The position numbers were made by a program, and so were the translations under genes. From DASVRZ01 sp038230215 (GTDB taxonomy: Bacteria; Verrucomicrobiota; Verrucomicrobiia; Chthoniobacterales; DASVRZ01): a stretch of 64,000 bases of DNA. Location: NCBI GenBank assembly GCA_038230215.1, contig JBBRNR010000004.1, positions 1 through 64,000 on the forward strand. Direction: 5' to 3'. Within the stretch, counting starts at the first letter, position 1. Each line of letters starts with the position of its first letter. Below, in pieces: positions 25,619-35,029 of the stretch. The notes beneath the pieces were generated by a model. It saw only the letters and a list, made by a program, of their open reading frames with translations, did no database searches and was not told the DNA's origin.

Positions 25619-26961
25619 TCAGGGGACTCCGTCTGGCTGACCAAATGAGAATGCACGGGAGTTCCATGCTCTCCTCCGCTGACCATTTGTTGCAACGTTT
25701 TCTCAAATCCAGGATAGGATGTCGCCACGCAATCCGTGTCCATGATGGTGGTTTCTCCGTCGGCGAAAAGCCCGGCAATCGCAAACGCCATGGCAATGCG
25801 ATGATCGCCGTAGCTCGGCAAAGTCGCTCCGTGCAGCGGCGCGCCACCGTGGATAATCATGCCGTCCTCGGTCTCCTCGACGCTGGCGCCCATGAGTTTC
25901 AAATTGCTGACCACGGCGCTGATCCTATCCGTTTCCTTCACCCGCAATTCCTTCGCGTCGCGAATAATCGTAGTGCCCTGGGCGAGCGCCCCAGCAACGG
26001 CAAGGATGGGCAATTCGTCGATGACGTTGGGGATTTCGCGGCCCTCGATGGTGGTGCCATGAAACGGGCCGCCCCAGATTTCGATGGAACCCATCTGCTC
26101 GACTTGGGAAAATTGTTCGACGTTTTCCCGATGGCGCGTGCCCATGCGGACGAGGACGCCGAGGATGCCAGTGCGGGTTTTATTCAGTCCGACATCCTTC
26201 ACTAGAAGATGGGAATTGGGCTGGGCCGCAGCCGCCACGAGCCAGAAGGCCGCGCTGGAAATGTCTCCGGGAATTTGGAAATTTTTCGCGATGGGAATCT
26301 GGCCTCCCTTAAGCGAAACGGTGAGACCGTCCTTCTGCGGATGCAGCCCGTAATACTCAAACATCCGCTCGGAATGGTCGCGGCTTTGCACTGGCTCGGA
26401 GACAGATGTGGTGCCCTCGGCAAACAAGCCTGCGAGCAGAATGGAACTCTTGATCTGTGCGCTGGCGACAGGCGATTGGTAATGGATGCCGCGTAATTTC
26501 GCGGGCTGAATCTCCAGCGGCGCAGTGCCCTTTTCGCCTTGTCCGGTAATGCATGCACCCATCTGGGAAAGAGGTCCGATCACGCGATTCATCGGACGTC
26601 CGGAAAGTGAGGCATCACCCGTCAAACGACTCGCAAACGGTTGGCCCGCGAGAAAGCCGGTGAGCAGCCGCATGAGCGTGCCAGAGTTTCCGCAATCAAT
26701 GTCCTGCGTCGGCGGCTGCAAGTTTCCGTTGCTGCCCTCGATGATAAGTGTCGTGGGCTCGGGCTGTTCGATTTTCACCCCGAGTGCGCGCATCGCATTG
26801 ACGGTGCAGAGGCAGTCTTCACCGGGTAAAAAGCCGGAGATCACGCTCGTGCCATTGGCCAAGGCGGACAGCAAAACGGCGCGATGAGAAATGCTTTTGT
26901 CGCCGGGGACGCGAATCTCGGCTTCGATCTGGGGTGCGCGCTGCGATTTAATTTCCGCCAT
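25615..26961 (-). CDS. aroA: 3-phosphoshikimate 1-carboxyvinyltransferase (EPSP synthase)
   Basis: The 448-residue enzyme transfers the enolpyruvyl group of PEP to shikimate 3-phosphate. Markers are PGDKSISHRAVLLSALANG (shikimate and PEP binding), DCGNSGTLMRLLTGFLAGQPF, SAQIKSSILLAGLFAEG, DELPILAVAGALAQGTT with the catalytic Asp and Glu region, and RVKETDRISAV. The SALANG segment resembles the class II type rather than the E. coli type. I start at MAEIKSQRAPQIEAE. It overlaps tyrA by 14 bases and cmk by four. Confidence 0.95.
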   Translation of the reverse strand: MAEIKSQRAPQIEAEIRVPGDKSISHRAVLLSALANGTSVISGFLPGEDCLCTVNAMRALGVKIEQPEPTTLIIEGSNGNLQPPTQDIDCGNSGTLMRLLTGFLAGQPFASRLTGDASLSGRPMNRVIGPLSQMGACITGQGEKGTAPLEIQPAKLRGIHYQSPVASAQIKSSILLAGLFAEGTTSVSEPVQSRDHSERMFEYYGLHPQKDGLTVSLKGGQIPIAKNFQIPGDISSAAFWLVAAAAQPNSHLLVKDVGLNKTRTGILGVLVRMGTRHRENVEQFSQVEQMGSIEIWGGPFHGTTIEGREIPNVIDELPILAVAGALAQGTTIIRDAKELRVKETDRISAVVSNLKLMGASVEETEDGMIIHGGAPLHGATLPSYGDHRIAMAFAIAGLFADGETTIMDTDCVATSYPGFEKTLQQMVSGGEHGTPVHSHLVSQTESPE

Positions 26962-27817
26962 ATCTGACTTTCCGAATGATGCCATCGCGTTTGGTCTTAG
27001 CGGCGGCGAGGAAATTTCGCAAGCCCACAGCGTCGTCGGCCCGCAGAAGTTGTCCTGCCAGACTGATTTGCGCCTGAAGCGCTTCGAGGGCGGCGAGGAG
27101 TTGGGTTCGATTCGATTGTAAAATGCCGCGCCACATTTCTGGCGGCCCGCTGGCGATGCGGGTGGAATCGCGAAACCCCTGCCCCGCCAAGTCGAAGGCC
27201 GCAGGATCGGCGACGGCGTTGACCAGACAACCCGCGAGTAGATGCGGCAAATGGCTGATCAGAGCGACCTGTTGGTCATGCACTCCCGGGCTGAGGCAAT
27301 GGACTTCGCACTGGAGACTTTTCCAAAACTGGGTGATGCGCTCAACAGGGGCGGCAGGCGTTTTCTCCGTCGGAGTTACAATGCAGGCTGCACCGATAAA
27401 CAGGTCCGCCCGCGCCGCCGAGCTGCCCGACTGCTCGGAACCCGCCATGGGATGACTCCCCAGAAAACGTTTCGGGCCGAAAACAGATTCGAGTTCCATA
27501 ACAATGCCGGCTTTGACGCTGCCTACGTCGGTCACGAGCGTTTTTTCGCCGAGAAATGGAACGATCTGTCGCGCGATGTCTCCCATGACTTCGATCGGTG
27601 TGCAGAAAATAACGAGGTCCGCACCCTTCACCGCCTCGGCAAGATCGGTTGTGCAGACGGGTGCAAAATTTTGTTTCTGCGCCTCGGCGATGGATTCAGA
27701 ACGACGGCCCCAGAGTCGGATTCGACTCGAATCTCGGAGGGCGAGCGCCAGGGAAGCTCCCAGCAAGCCGGGCCCGAGGATTGCTATTTCCCGAAAAGGC
27801 GCGGGGTTTGTGGACAC
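26948..27817 (-). CDS. tyrA: Prephenate dehydrogenase
   Basis: The 289-residue NAD(P)-dependent enzyme makes 4-hydroxyphenylpyruvate (or tyrosine from arogenate). It has the dinucleotide loop ILGPGLLGASLALALRD, IFCTPIEVMGD, VTDVGSVKAGIV and the active-site GSHPMAGSEQSG, with SHLPHLLAGCLV later. It lacks an ACT domain, so feedback control by tyrosine would have to come from elsewhere. The start codon is GTG at 27817. It heads the operon with aroA, cmk and plsC. Confidence 0.93.
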   Translation of the reverse strand: MSTNPAPFREIAILGPGLLGASLALALRDSSRIRLWGRRSESIAEAQKQNFAPVCTTDLAEAVKGADLVIFCTPIEVMGDIARQIVPFLGEKTLVTDVGSVKAGIVMELESVFGPKRFLGSHPMAGSEQSGSSAARADLFIGAACIVTPTEKTPAAPVERITQFWKSLQCEVHCLSPGVHDQQVALISHLPHLLAGCLVNAVADPAAFDLAGQGFRDSTRIASGPPEMWRGILQSNRTQLLAALEALQAQISLAGQLLRADDAVGLRNFLAAAKTKRDGIIRKVRYGGN

Positions 27818-27882
27818 TGATAAAGTTCTTTTGCGACTGCCATGCCCGCCTCAACAGAAGCTGCAAGTGAGTCGAGAAAGAT

Positions 27883-28275
27883 TTAAGGAACGAGGAAAAC
27901 TTTCCCGGTGTAAGGGTCTTTCACCTCGGTGCCGGGAGGATAGCCGCGGACGTCCACGATGCCAGATCCACCAAATGGACTCTTTACAAAACCGGGTTTC
28001 CCCTCAACTGCGGAGGCCGTCGGGTAATCTTGGACGACAGGCGTCGGCATTGGAGTTACCGCTGGCTCGATAGACGGAGGTGTATTTTCACGCACCGTGG
28101 TGGTTTCAACCTGAGGTTTGGGAGTTAACTCAGTCGTTTCGACTGTTGTGGGCTTCCGGTTTTGGTTAAGGCTGTGGGTTTCCGTGGTCTGCACGGTGGT
28201 GGTCTGAGGGGTCTGGCAGGCGGAGAAGCCCAAGGCAAGGCTGGCAGTGAAGATGACGGGCAGATAGCGGCTCAT
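27883..28275 (-). CDS. Small lipoprotein of unknown function
   Basis: The 130-residue protein begins with a lipoprotein signal peptide (MSRYLPVIFTASLALGFSAC, Cys20). A Thr/Pro/Glu-rich linker follows, with repeated TTVETTE-like stretches, and then a compact C-terminal piece (GKPGFVKSPFGGSGIVDVRGYPPGTEVKDPYTGKVFLVP). The C-terminal piece recurs in verrucomicrobial small lipoproteins as I recall them, without known function. It stands alone between tyrA and the anti-sigma gene. Confidence 0.75.
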   Translation of the reverse strand: MSRYLPVIFTASLALGFSACQTPQTTTVQTTETHSLNQNRKPTTVETTELTPKPQVETTTVRENTPPSIEPAVTPMPTPVVQDYPTASAVEGKPGFVKSPFGGSGIVDVRGYPPGTEVKDPYTGKVFLVP

Positions 28276-28465
28276 AAGTTTCGACGAAAATAGTGGGGTT
28301 TAACCAAGTGACAACGAAAAAGTGTTGCAGAGTCAGTGAAAGGGCTCACGCGTTGTCTAAAGGAACGTATTCGGCGCGCTATTCGTCGGTATTTTTCACG
28401 GCGACGAACGCCTCTGGAAATAGGACGCCATTTCCGACCTGCAACCGGGGTGGTCATCACCGAAT

Positions 28466-29161
28466 TTATTCGCCGATGAACACGACCGGACCCACTGCTT
28501 TTTTGGAGCCGCCCCTGGGCTCGAGGCTGATGGCAAACTTGGTCTTTTTGCCTACACGGACATCGGGATGGAAGTCCACATTGGCGGCACCCGAATTCAC
28601 CACGGGAATCAGACCCGCATTGACGGGTTCCTTTCGCGATGGATCAATCGCCCAAAGCTGATAATCCTGACCTTCTCTTACGGGTAATTTGTCGTAGCGA
28701 ACAAGGCCTTTTTGATTTTTCTGATCCCAAATAACGACGGCAGAACCGCTGGCGTAAGTGTCCACCTGCGATTGCAGGACAGCGACCCGGGTTTGAGCGA
28801 GGATGTCGCGACTTTGCAGCTCGACGAGCTGTTTTTTAAGCCGGGTTTGTTGCAGGAAAAGGACGGTGGATGCGACTGCCAGCGCCGCAGCGATGGCCCA
28901 AGGGAGGAATGAAACTCGGATCACTTTCGACGGGTGGTTCTCCGCGCGGAATTGCTGGATGAGCCGGGCACGCAATCCGGCGGGCGGTCTCACCATCGGT
29001 GCGGCCAGGGCCAGTGTTGCGAAATCCTCTTGCAAGGCGGAGACGTGCTCCTGCAACTCGGTGCTACCAAGCAGCTCAGCCTCGAAGCGGGCGGCTTGCT
29101 CGGCCTGGAATTCGCCCAAAACGTAAAGCGCGGCCATTTCTTCCATTTGTTCGTCGATCAT
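28466..29161 (-). CDS. Anti-sigma factor (RskA-type)
   Basis: The 231-residue protein has an N-terminal cytoplasmic zinc-less anti-sigma region (MEEMAALYVLGEFQAEQAARFEAEL), one membrane helix (LPWAIAAALAVASTVLFL), a short coiled coil, and a C-terminal RskA domain (AVVIWDQKNQKGLVRYDKLPVREGQDYQLWAIDPSRKEPVNAGLIPV). It should hold the ECF sigma factor encoded immediately upstream at the membrane. Its ATG overlaps the sigma stop (ATGA at 29158-29161), giving coupled translation. Confidence 0.9.
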   Translation of the reverse strand: MIDEQMEEMAALYVLGEFQAEQAARFEAELLGSTELQEHVSALQEDFATLALAAPMVRPPAGLRARLIQQFRAENHPSKVIRVSFLPWAIAAALAVASTVLFLQQTRLKKQLVELQSRDILAQTRVAVLQSQVDTYASGSAVVIWDQKNQKGLVRYDKLPVREGQDYQLWAIDPSRKEPVNAGLIPVVNSGAANVDFHPDVRVGKKTKFAISLEPRGGSKKAVGPVVFIGE

Positions 29162-29733
29162 ACATCCTCCTTCCAAAGACTCCGAAGTTTCTGCAAGCCG
29201 CGTCGGATTCTAGCTTTCACGGTGCCGAGAGGAGTGGAGAGGCGTGCGGCGATTTCATCGTGCGTTAGCCCATCGAAAAAGCTCATTTCCAACGGCGTGC
29301 GCTGATCCTCGGGCAGCGTCTCCACAGCGGCGCGGACGAGTGTCGCTCGTTCGCGAAAATGGGGGGCCAGCATGGACTGCGAATCGACATCGTCGTCGGG
29401 AGAAAGTCGCGTTGTGGCGAGATCGCGAACCCTGCCTACACGCTGGCGCACGCGCAGGCGGTCGATGGTTTTGTTGCGGACCAGCATCACCGCCCAGGTG
29501 AAGGCGGCGCTGCGCTCCGGATCATAGGTGGCGGCACGACGCCAGATTTGCACAAATCCCTCGGAGAGTGCGTCCTGCGCCTCTGTTTCGTCATAGGTCA
29601 TCTGGCGGACGAGAGAAAATAATGGAGCCGAAAAACGGTCGTAGAGCCGGGCGAAGGCAGCCTCGTCCCCCTGTGCAATGCGGCCCAGAAGCTCAGCATC
29701 GAGTTTTTTTTCAGCTGGGTCGGCGACTCTCAT
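29158..29733 (-). CDS. ECF RNA polymerase sigma factor (SigK-like)
   Basis: The 191-residue protein has sigma region 2 (AAFARLYDRFSAPLFSLVRQMTYDETEAQDALSEGFVQIWRRA and YDPERSAAFTWAVMLVRNKTIDRLR) and region 4 (LPEDQRTPLEMSFFDGLTHDEIAARLSTPLGTVKARIRRGLQKLR). It pairs with the RskA-type anti-sigma factor directly downstream. I start at MRVADPAEKKLDAELL; the frame extends 30 residues upstream without sigma similarity. The regulon is not deducible here. Confidence 0.92.
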   Translation of the reverse strand: MRVADPAEKKLDAELLGRIAQGDEAAFARLYDRFSAPLFSLVRQMTYDETEAQDALSEGFVQIWRRAATYDPERSAAFTWAVMLVRNKTIDRLRVRQRVGRVRDLATTRLSPDDDVDSQSMLAPHFRERATLVRAAVETLPEDQRTPLEMSFFDGLTHDEIAARLSTPLGTVKARIRRGLQKLRSLWKEDV

Positions 29734-29925
29734 GAAAGATGATTTTTTAGCCGACTCATAAAAGGTTGCCCCACGCCCAGCAGTAGTAGTGAAGAGCGGC
29801 TGGGATAGGCAAGCGATAAACACAAACCTTAGACGCAGTAAACCCGTTCTTGGATGTTATGATCGTCCTTCCTGCGAACCATCGGCAGTCACAGACCTGC
29901 CGCTACACCGAGCCTGCTTCGAGTT

Positions 29926-30087
29926 TTACGACTCTTTGTTCGCCTCGGCCTCGTCTGCCTCATTCTCGGGCTGGCCATGGTGATGCTGCGTCTCCGCATT
30001 CTCGTGTTTGTGATCTTCCTTCTTCACCTGCTCCTCGTGTTTCTTCTCGGCCAGCTTGTGAATGTTTTTCGGTGATGTATCGCCCAT
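29926..30087 (-). CDS. Small highly charged protein (53 aa)
   Basis: ATG at 30087 opens a 53-codon frame ending TAA at 29926-29928. The peptide is very hydrophilic, starting MGDTSPKNIHKLAEKKHEEQ and ending in an acidic tail, with a central HHH. Codon usage is G/C-ending like the neighbours. There is no clear ribosome-binding site. It stands alone between the sigma factor gene and the divergent peptidoglycan-binding protein gene. The function is unknown. Confidence 0.42.
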   Translation of the reverse strand: MGDTSPKNIHKLAEKKHEEQVKKEDHKHENAETQHHHGQPENEADEAEANKES

Positions 30088-30337
30088 ACCAGACTTACGT
30101 GAACCAGCCGATTCCGACTGTATTTTCCCAATTGTCGGAAGTCGCCGGGACCATGAAGCCGACGGTTTATGACTGTCGATCCTCGTTCGGGATCGCCCTT
30201 GCTATTGAAGAATGATTTTTAAAGAAGAACCAAAAGGCCGCGCCATCACGATGCTTCATTACCAGTCTTAATCTTTAACGAGCAATTTGCTCTGTGATGC
30301 GATGAGAATCTGGAACAGATAAACTAGAAATAATAAG

Positions 30338-31411
30338 ATGAAAAAAATTCTCACGATGCTCATTGGATCTTCATTCGCGTTGACTGCAGGTATGCAGGCT
30401 CAAGACGCCGAGGCGTCCCCCACCCCCGCCCAAAAGCACTCGGGCAAAGACCATCCTGCTAAAGAACACGCAGCTAAAGCCCGGCCTGCGCACCAAGCCA
30501 ACCCGGTTCAGGAAAGCCGCCCAGCCAAAGAAGCCCGACAAAATGTGCCCGAAGCTCAGCCACGACATGAAGCCCTGACTGCTCCAGAAAAGAAACACTC
30601 TCCGAAATCAGATTCTGCTCCCAATACGCACGCCAAAGCGCACGGCAAGACGAAGACTCCCGCAGTCGCTGAAGATACATCAAACGTCACGCCCGAAGCG
30701 CCGACTGTAACGAAGACTGCCGAATCAGCACCTCCCGCTGCCCCCACCGGAAAGCATAATAAACATCACGGTGCTCCAGCGGAAGCGACGACTGCGGCCA
30801 AGACCGAGCGCCCCACTCCCGCAAATCGCAATACTTCTTCCTCGGAACGCTCCACGCCATCGACTCGGAAAGACCAATCCCGGGCCAGAAAGCCTGACGC
30901 CCAGACGATTGAGAAGATCAAAACTGAACACGCCAGCTTCAAGGCGGAACCCAGACCGGATCGGGTTCCGACTGTTACCTTCACCGAGAACCGTCGCATT
31001 GAAAATAGTGATCAATGGCAGGGCGAGCAATACGGAGTTTATCGTTCCTATCGCCCGGAGAGACACGATGAAAACTACTACCACACGCACTATCAGCGAG
31101 TGGAACTCATCAGCGGCGGCTACTACTACTACAACGAAGGCTATTGGTATCCAGCGTGGGGTTACGATACCTCCCATCAATACTACGCCTACGATGCTCC
31201 CGTCTATGCTGGCCACCGCGCCGAGCCGCTCGATCGCGTTATTGCCGACGTGCAGTCAGCTTTACAGGACCAAGGTTATTACAAAGGCGAAGTCGATGGC
31301 CTTCTCGGACCACTCACCCGCGAAGCTCTCGTAGGCTATCAAAACGATAACGGCCTCTACCGCACGGCCGTCATCGACGAGCCCACACTCTCATCGCTTG
31401 GAATGAACTAG
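30338..31411 (+). CDS. Exported protein with peptidoglycan-binding C-terminal domain
   Basis: The 357-residue protein has a signal peptide (MKKILTMLIGSSFALTAGMQAQ). About 180 residues of Lys/Ala/Pro/Thr-rich disordered sequence follow, then a Tyr-rich patch (ELISGGYYYYNEGYWYPAWGYDTSHQYYAYD). A PG_binding_1 domain ends the protein (VIADVQSALQDQGYYKGEVDGLLGPLTREALVGYQNDNGL). The basic linker could cross the peptidoglycan or bind anionic polymers. No enzymatic domain is present. Confidence 0.8.
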   Translation: MKKILTMLIGSSFALTAGMQAQDAEASPTPAQKHSGKDHPAKEHAAKARPAHQANPVQESRPAKEARQNVPEAQPRHEALTAPEKKHSPKSDSAPNTHAKAHGKTKTPAVAEDTSNVTPEAPTVTKTAESAPPAAPTGKHNKHHGAPAEATTAAKTERPTPANRNTSSSERSTPSTRKDQSRARKPDAQTIEKIKTEHASFKAEPRPDRVPTVTFTENRRIENSDQWQGEQYGVYRSYRPERHDENYYHTHYQRVELISGGYYYYNEGYWYPAWGYDTSHQYYAYDAPVYAGHRAEPLDRVIADVQSALQDQGYYKGEVDGLLGPLTREALVGYQNDNGLYRTAVIDEPTLSSLGMN

Positions 31412-32123
31412 TCCCCAGCAGCGTGCAGCCAGCAGAGCGCATTCACGCCTCGGCGAAAGACATCGAGATCAAGATAACTAGCAAATCTTTTTAACTAGAT
31501 ATCTCACGCCACCCTCTTTCCCATGTTCGTGCGTTGCCAAGCGTGTTCAGGAATGCTGGCTGTCTCGTCTGACTTGGCTCTCGGTGAATCCCTTTTAGCT
31601 TTTCACTCCCTCAATCCCGGTTGATGCATTGCATGCACCCTTCGGGCTGTCTTTTAGTCTATCTCCCTTAGTTCGGTTGTGTCGCACTTTGGGTCGCTTG
31701 CAGCGATCTCCCCGCGTGTTCCCAACCCCGGTTGTCGACTTTCTCTTGTTCAGCTTTCTTCCCCCGTCCCCTCACTCAGGTTTGCCTGCATTGGGGTAAA
31801 TAGATTAGGCAACCCATGTCCTCGAACTCCGTTGAGCCTTCAAAAAAAACCTCAAGTTTCTAGCTTGAGGTTTCTCACCACATTTCCCTTCCCTAATTCA
31901 GTTAAATAATATCTTCTAAGCGCGTTCCTTTTGCTTCATGGCGTACCCCGCTTCCCCCGGTAAAAACTTCTCCGCCAATCTCGGCTTCGAGGCCGACTAC
32001 GTCCTCGTCGACCCGCCCTTCTACGACTCCGACAGGTTCCGCAACGGCGCGCCACCGCCGATCTCGCGGACTTCTGCCACCCGCTGCAAAAATGCAGCAA
32101 ACTTCTCTGCCCGACTAACTACC
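31412..32123. other. Gene-poor gap with weak 50-56 bp periodic motif
   Basis: No convincing gene lies in these 712 bases. Frames at 31679-31909 (76 codons) and the 62 codons before the PD40 gene have no recognisable features. A motif of the type CTCAATCCCGGTTG recurs with its GGTTG at about 31619, 31675 and 31730, with weaker forms near 31780 and 31831, so about every 50-56 bp. This region also contains the terminator-like palindrome at 31847-31873. Confidence 0.4.
31847..31873. terminator. Bidirectional intrinsic terminator-like hairpin
   Basis: AAACCTCAAG (31847-31856) and CTTGAGGTTT (31864-31873) form a perfect 10-bp stem with a 7-base loop. It is flanked by an A-run on the left and T-rich sequence on the right, so it could terminate on either strand. 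The nearest upstream plus-strand gene ends 436 bases away, which suggests an unseen transcript ends here. Confidence 0.6.
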
Positions 32124-33161
32124 ATGCGCCTCTTGCTCACCTCACTCCTCATGGGCATCTGCTGCGCGGCCCGCGCTGATGATGCCTCCATCGCTGCATT
32201 ACGCAACGAGGTGAAAAACAAAGGCTGGATCGTTTTTCCCGCGCGATCGGAAAAGGGCGACTGGGACTTGTTTCTCATGCGCCCGGACGGGTCGCAGCGG
32301 CGGAACATCACGAACACGCCGGATGCAAACGAGGCGTATCCGCTTTTCTCCCGCGACGGCACTCGGCTGCTCTATCGCCGCCTTGCGCGCGGGGAGACCA
32401 TCTCGGGTAACGACCACGGACAGCAGGGCGTTCCCATTGTGGCAAATAGCGACGGCACCGACGCGAAGGTGCTCGGCGGCGAGAGCGAATTGCCGTGGGC
32501 GAGTTGGAGTCCGGACGGGAAGGAGTTTGCTTGCCTCGACGTAAAAGGCATCCATTTCGTTGATGTTGCGAGCGGAAAAGTGACACGGTTTTTGAAACGC
32601 AATGGTTTCTTCCAACAGCTTACGTGGTCGCCCGATGGCGAGTGGCTTAGTGGCGTGTCGAACAGCTTCGGCACCAGCTGGAGCGTGGCACGGATGAACG
32701 TAACGACCGGCGAGGTAAACCCCGTGAGTGCCATCGATAACTGCACGCCCGACTGGTTTCCCGATAGCCGCCGCATGATTTTTTCCAACCGCCATGCTTC
32801 CGATCTCGCTCTCGGGAAACAAGGCTGGACGCAACTCTGGATGGCCGACGCCGACGGGAAAAACCCGCAGCTCGTCTATGCCGAGGATGGTCGGCACATC
32901 TACGGCGGTCACGTTTCTCCTGACGGAAAATATGTGCTCTTCACCGGGAACGTCCAGGAGGACGGCGACCCTGGGCACGACGGCGCACCGATGGAGCTGA
33001 TGCGCCTCGCAGATGCGCCGATTATAGGTGGCGACAGCGCCGAACTTCGCAAGCTGCATCCCGACGCCAAAGCAGGCCCCGTCCTCACGCTTCCCGCTGG
33101 CTGGGAGCCATGCTGGACCTTCAGTGAAAAGCCCGCCGGAACTCCACCCATCAAGCCTTGA
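32124..33161 (+). CDS. Exported TolB/PD40-type beta-propeller protein
   Basis: From MRLLLTSLLMGICCAARADD (signal peptide) the protein has 345 residues and several WD40-like PD40 repeats, for example DLFLMRPDGSQRRNITNTPDANEAYPLFSRDGTRLLYRR, ELPWASWSPDGKEFACLD, QLTWSPDGEWLSGVS and IYGGHVSPDGKYVLFTGN. These repeats are typical of TolB-like propellers that bind proteins or polysaccharides. The frame also extends 62 codons upstream without a signal sequence. Its stop overlaps the TTG start of the next lipoprotein gene. Confidence 0.78.
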   Translation: MRLLLTSLLMGICCAARADDASIAALRNEVKNKGWIVFPARSEKGDWDLFLMRPDGSQRRNITNTPDANEAYPLFSRDGTRLLYRRLARGETISGNDHGQQGVPIVANSDGTDAKVLGGESELPWASWSPDGKEFACLDVKGIHFVDVASGKVTRFLKRNGFFQQLTWSPDGEWLSGVSNSFGTSWSVARMNVTTGEVNPVSAIDNCTPDWFPDSRRMIFSNRHASDLALGKQGWTQLWMADADGKNPQLVYAEDGRHIYGGHVSPDGKYVLFTGNVQEDGDPGHDGAPMELMRLADAPIIGGDSAELRKLHPDAKAGPVLTLPAGWEPCWTFSEKPAGTPPIKP

Positions 33162-33616
33162 AGTATTTTCTTCTGCTCCTCGCCGCAACCCTGCTCGCCG
33201 CGTGCTCGAAGCCCACACCGAATGCCGGCGAAGACGCACAGGTGAAATCGCGAGGTACCATCGAAGTCACCGCACGCCTCACCGAGGTTCCAGAGGACGC
33301 AGTTTTTCAGCGCGAGTTGTATGACTATGCGACTATTTTGAAATACGAGGTCACCGCCGTGCATCGCGGCACACTCGTGAAGGGGGCAGTAATCTATGTC
33401 GGCCACTACGACCCGTGGAAACCGCGCACCGAAGCCGCGGACAAAAAAGTGAAGGACATCGGCGGCAACGTGCGCGAGTTCCGCGCTGGAGCATTGCATC
33501 GTATGGCGCTCGAAACGCCGATGGACGACCATTACCTCGGCGGCATCGTGGACAAATACTTCGGCAAGCACGAAGGCCCGAGCTACTGGGCCGTGTGGAC
33601 CAACGCAGCGGACTGA
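33158..33616 (+). CDS. Small lipoprotein in the acetyltransferase cluster
   Basis: The 152-residue protein starts at TTG (33158) inside the upstream stop region and has a lipoprotein signal (MKYFLLLLAATLLAACSK, Cys16). The mature part contains GTIEVTARLTEVPEDAVFQRELYDYATILKYEVTAVHRG, a beta-rich region, and ends with YWAVWTNAAD. I do not recognise a named family. Placement between the propeller protein and the MBOAT acyltransferase gene, with overlapping or adjoining ends, suggests a role in the same cell-envelope process. Confidence 0.72.
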   Translation: MKYFLLLLAATLLAACSKPTPNAGEDAQVKSRGTIEVTARLTEVPEDAVFQRELYDYATILKYEVTAVHRGTLVKGAVIYVGHYDPWKPRTEAADKKVKDIGGNVREFRAGALHRMALETPMDDHYLGGIVDKYFGKHEGPSYWAVWTNAAD

Positions 33617-33619
33617 ACC

Positions 33620-35029
33620 GTGGTCTTCACCAGCTACATTTTCGTCTTCTACTTCCTGCCGCTCGTGCTGGTCGGCTATTACGCACTCCCTCCACGGTCG
33701 GCTTGGCGGAATGCGTGGCTGCTGACAACGAGTTACATTTTCTACGGCTGGTGGAATCCGTGGTTCGTACTCCTCATGATCGGCGTGACGGTCGTAAACT
33801 ACATGTGCGGGCTTCTCATCGCGGAACCCGATGCGAGTGAGCGGCAGCGTCGATGGAGCCTCGCCACGGGATGCGTGCTGAGCCTCGGTACGCTGTGCTT
33901 TTTCAAATACTTCACCTTTGCGCAGACGAATCTGAATCATGTCCTCGGCCTGTTCGGCGCAGGTGGCGTGCGCGTGTTGGAAATCGCGCTGCCCATTGGC
34001 ATTTCGTTCTACACGTTTCATGCGCTGAGCTATGTGGTGGATGTGTATCGCGGAACAGCACCAGTCGCTCGGTCGTTCTCAGATTTCGCGTGCTACATCG
34101 CGCTGTTTCCGCAGTCCATCGCCGGGCCCATCATCCGCTACAACACCGTCTCGCACGACCTGCGCGAGCGTTCGCATACGATGGAACGATTTGCCTCGGG
34201 CGTGGCGCTGTTCATCCTTGGCTTTGCCAAAAAAGTGCTGCTCGCGAATCCGCTCGGCACCGTGGCCAATGCAGCGTTTGGCGCACAGTCGCTCGATGCA
34301 CCTTGCGCGTGGTTCGGCGTGCTGGCGTATGCGCTACAAATCTATTTCGACTTCTGCGGCTACTCGGACATGGCTGTGGGACTCGGTCGCATGTTCGGCT
34401 TTGAATTCATGAAGAATTTCGATGCACCGTATCGCGCCGAGAGCATCACAGATTTCTGGCAGCGCTGGCACATTTCGCTAAGCACATTCTTGCGAGATTA
34501 CCTCTACATCCCGCTCGGCGGTAACCGGCGCAGCAGCGCGCGGACTTATGCGAACCTCGCCATCGTGATGCTGCTTGGCGGATTCTGGCATGGGGCAAAC
34601 TGGACCTTCATCGCGTGGGGCGCATGGCACGGCGCACTGCTCATCGCCGAACGCTGTGCGGGCAAAAAACCTGCGTATCAACGACTGCCGCAACCTCTGC
34701 GCATCGCGGCGACCTTCGTGCTCGTACTGGGTTCATGGGTATGGTTCCGCGCGGCAACGGTGCACGACGCGCTAACTTATTTCCACGCGCTGCTTGGCGG
34801 TGGAGAGTCCTCGGAAATCACCGCGCTGCTCGCAGGTCAGATTTTTGCGCCGGGAAAAATCGCAGTCATGGTGGTGGCAGGGCTATTGCTGGCAAGTCCG
34901 CATCAGGCGCATGATTGGAGCGCGACACTCACATGGCCGCGAATGGCCGTGCTCGTGCCGCTGTTTGCGCTCGCCGTTATGGCGATGTTTTCGCAGGCGT
35001 CGAATCCATTCCTTTACTTTCAATTCTGA
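33620..35029 (+). CDS. MBOAT-family O-acyltransferase (AlgI-like)
   Basis: The 469-residue integral membrane protein, starting at GTG three bases after the previous stop, is an AlgI/DltB-type acyltransferase that passes acetyl groups across the membrane to a polysaccharide. Diagnostic segments are ISFYTFHALSYVVDVYRG, FPQSIAGPIIRYN, IYFDFCGYSDMAVGLGRMFGFEF, FWQRWHISLSTFLRDYLYIPLGGNR and the catalytic-His segment LLGGFWHGANWTFIAWGAWHG. The AlgX-like gene follows with no gap, giving the usual transporter-plus-transferase pair. Confidence 0.93.
   Translation: MVFTSYIFVFYFLPLVLVGYYALPPRSAWRNAWLLTTSYIFYGWWNPWFVLLMIGVTVVNYMCGLLIAEPDASERQRRWSLATGCVLSLGTLCFFKYFTFAQTNLNHVLGLFGAGGVRVLEIALPIGISFYTFHALSYVVDVYRGTAPVARSFSDFACYIALFPQSIAGPIIRYNTVSHDLRERSHTMERFASGVALFILGFAKKVLLANPLGTVANAAFGAQSLDAPCAWFGVLAYALQIYFDFCGYSDMAVGLGRMFGFEFMKNFDAPYRAESITDFWQRWHISLSTFLRDYLYIPLGGNRRSSARTYANLAIVMLLGGFWHGANWTFIAWGAWHGALLIAERCAGKKPAYQRLPQPLRIAATFVLVLGSWVWFRAATVHDALTYFHALLGGGESSEITALLAGQIFAPGKIAVMVVAGLLLASPHQAHDWSATLTWPRMAVLVPLFALAVMAMFSQASNPFLYFQF

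Noticed and set aside
31679..31909. 76-codon plus frame in the 31.4-32.1 kb gap
   Set aside because: No ribosome-binding site, composition unlike neighbours, and it runs through the terminator-like hairpin.
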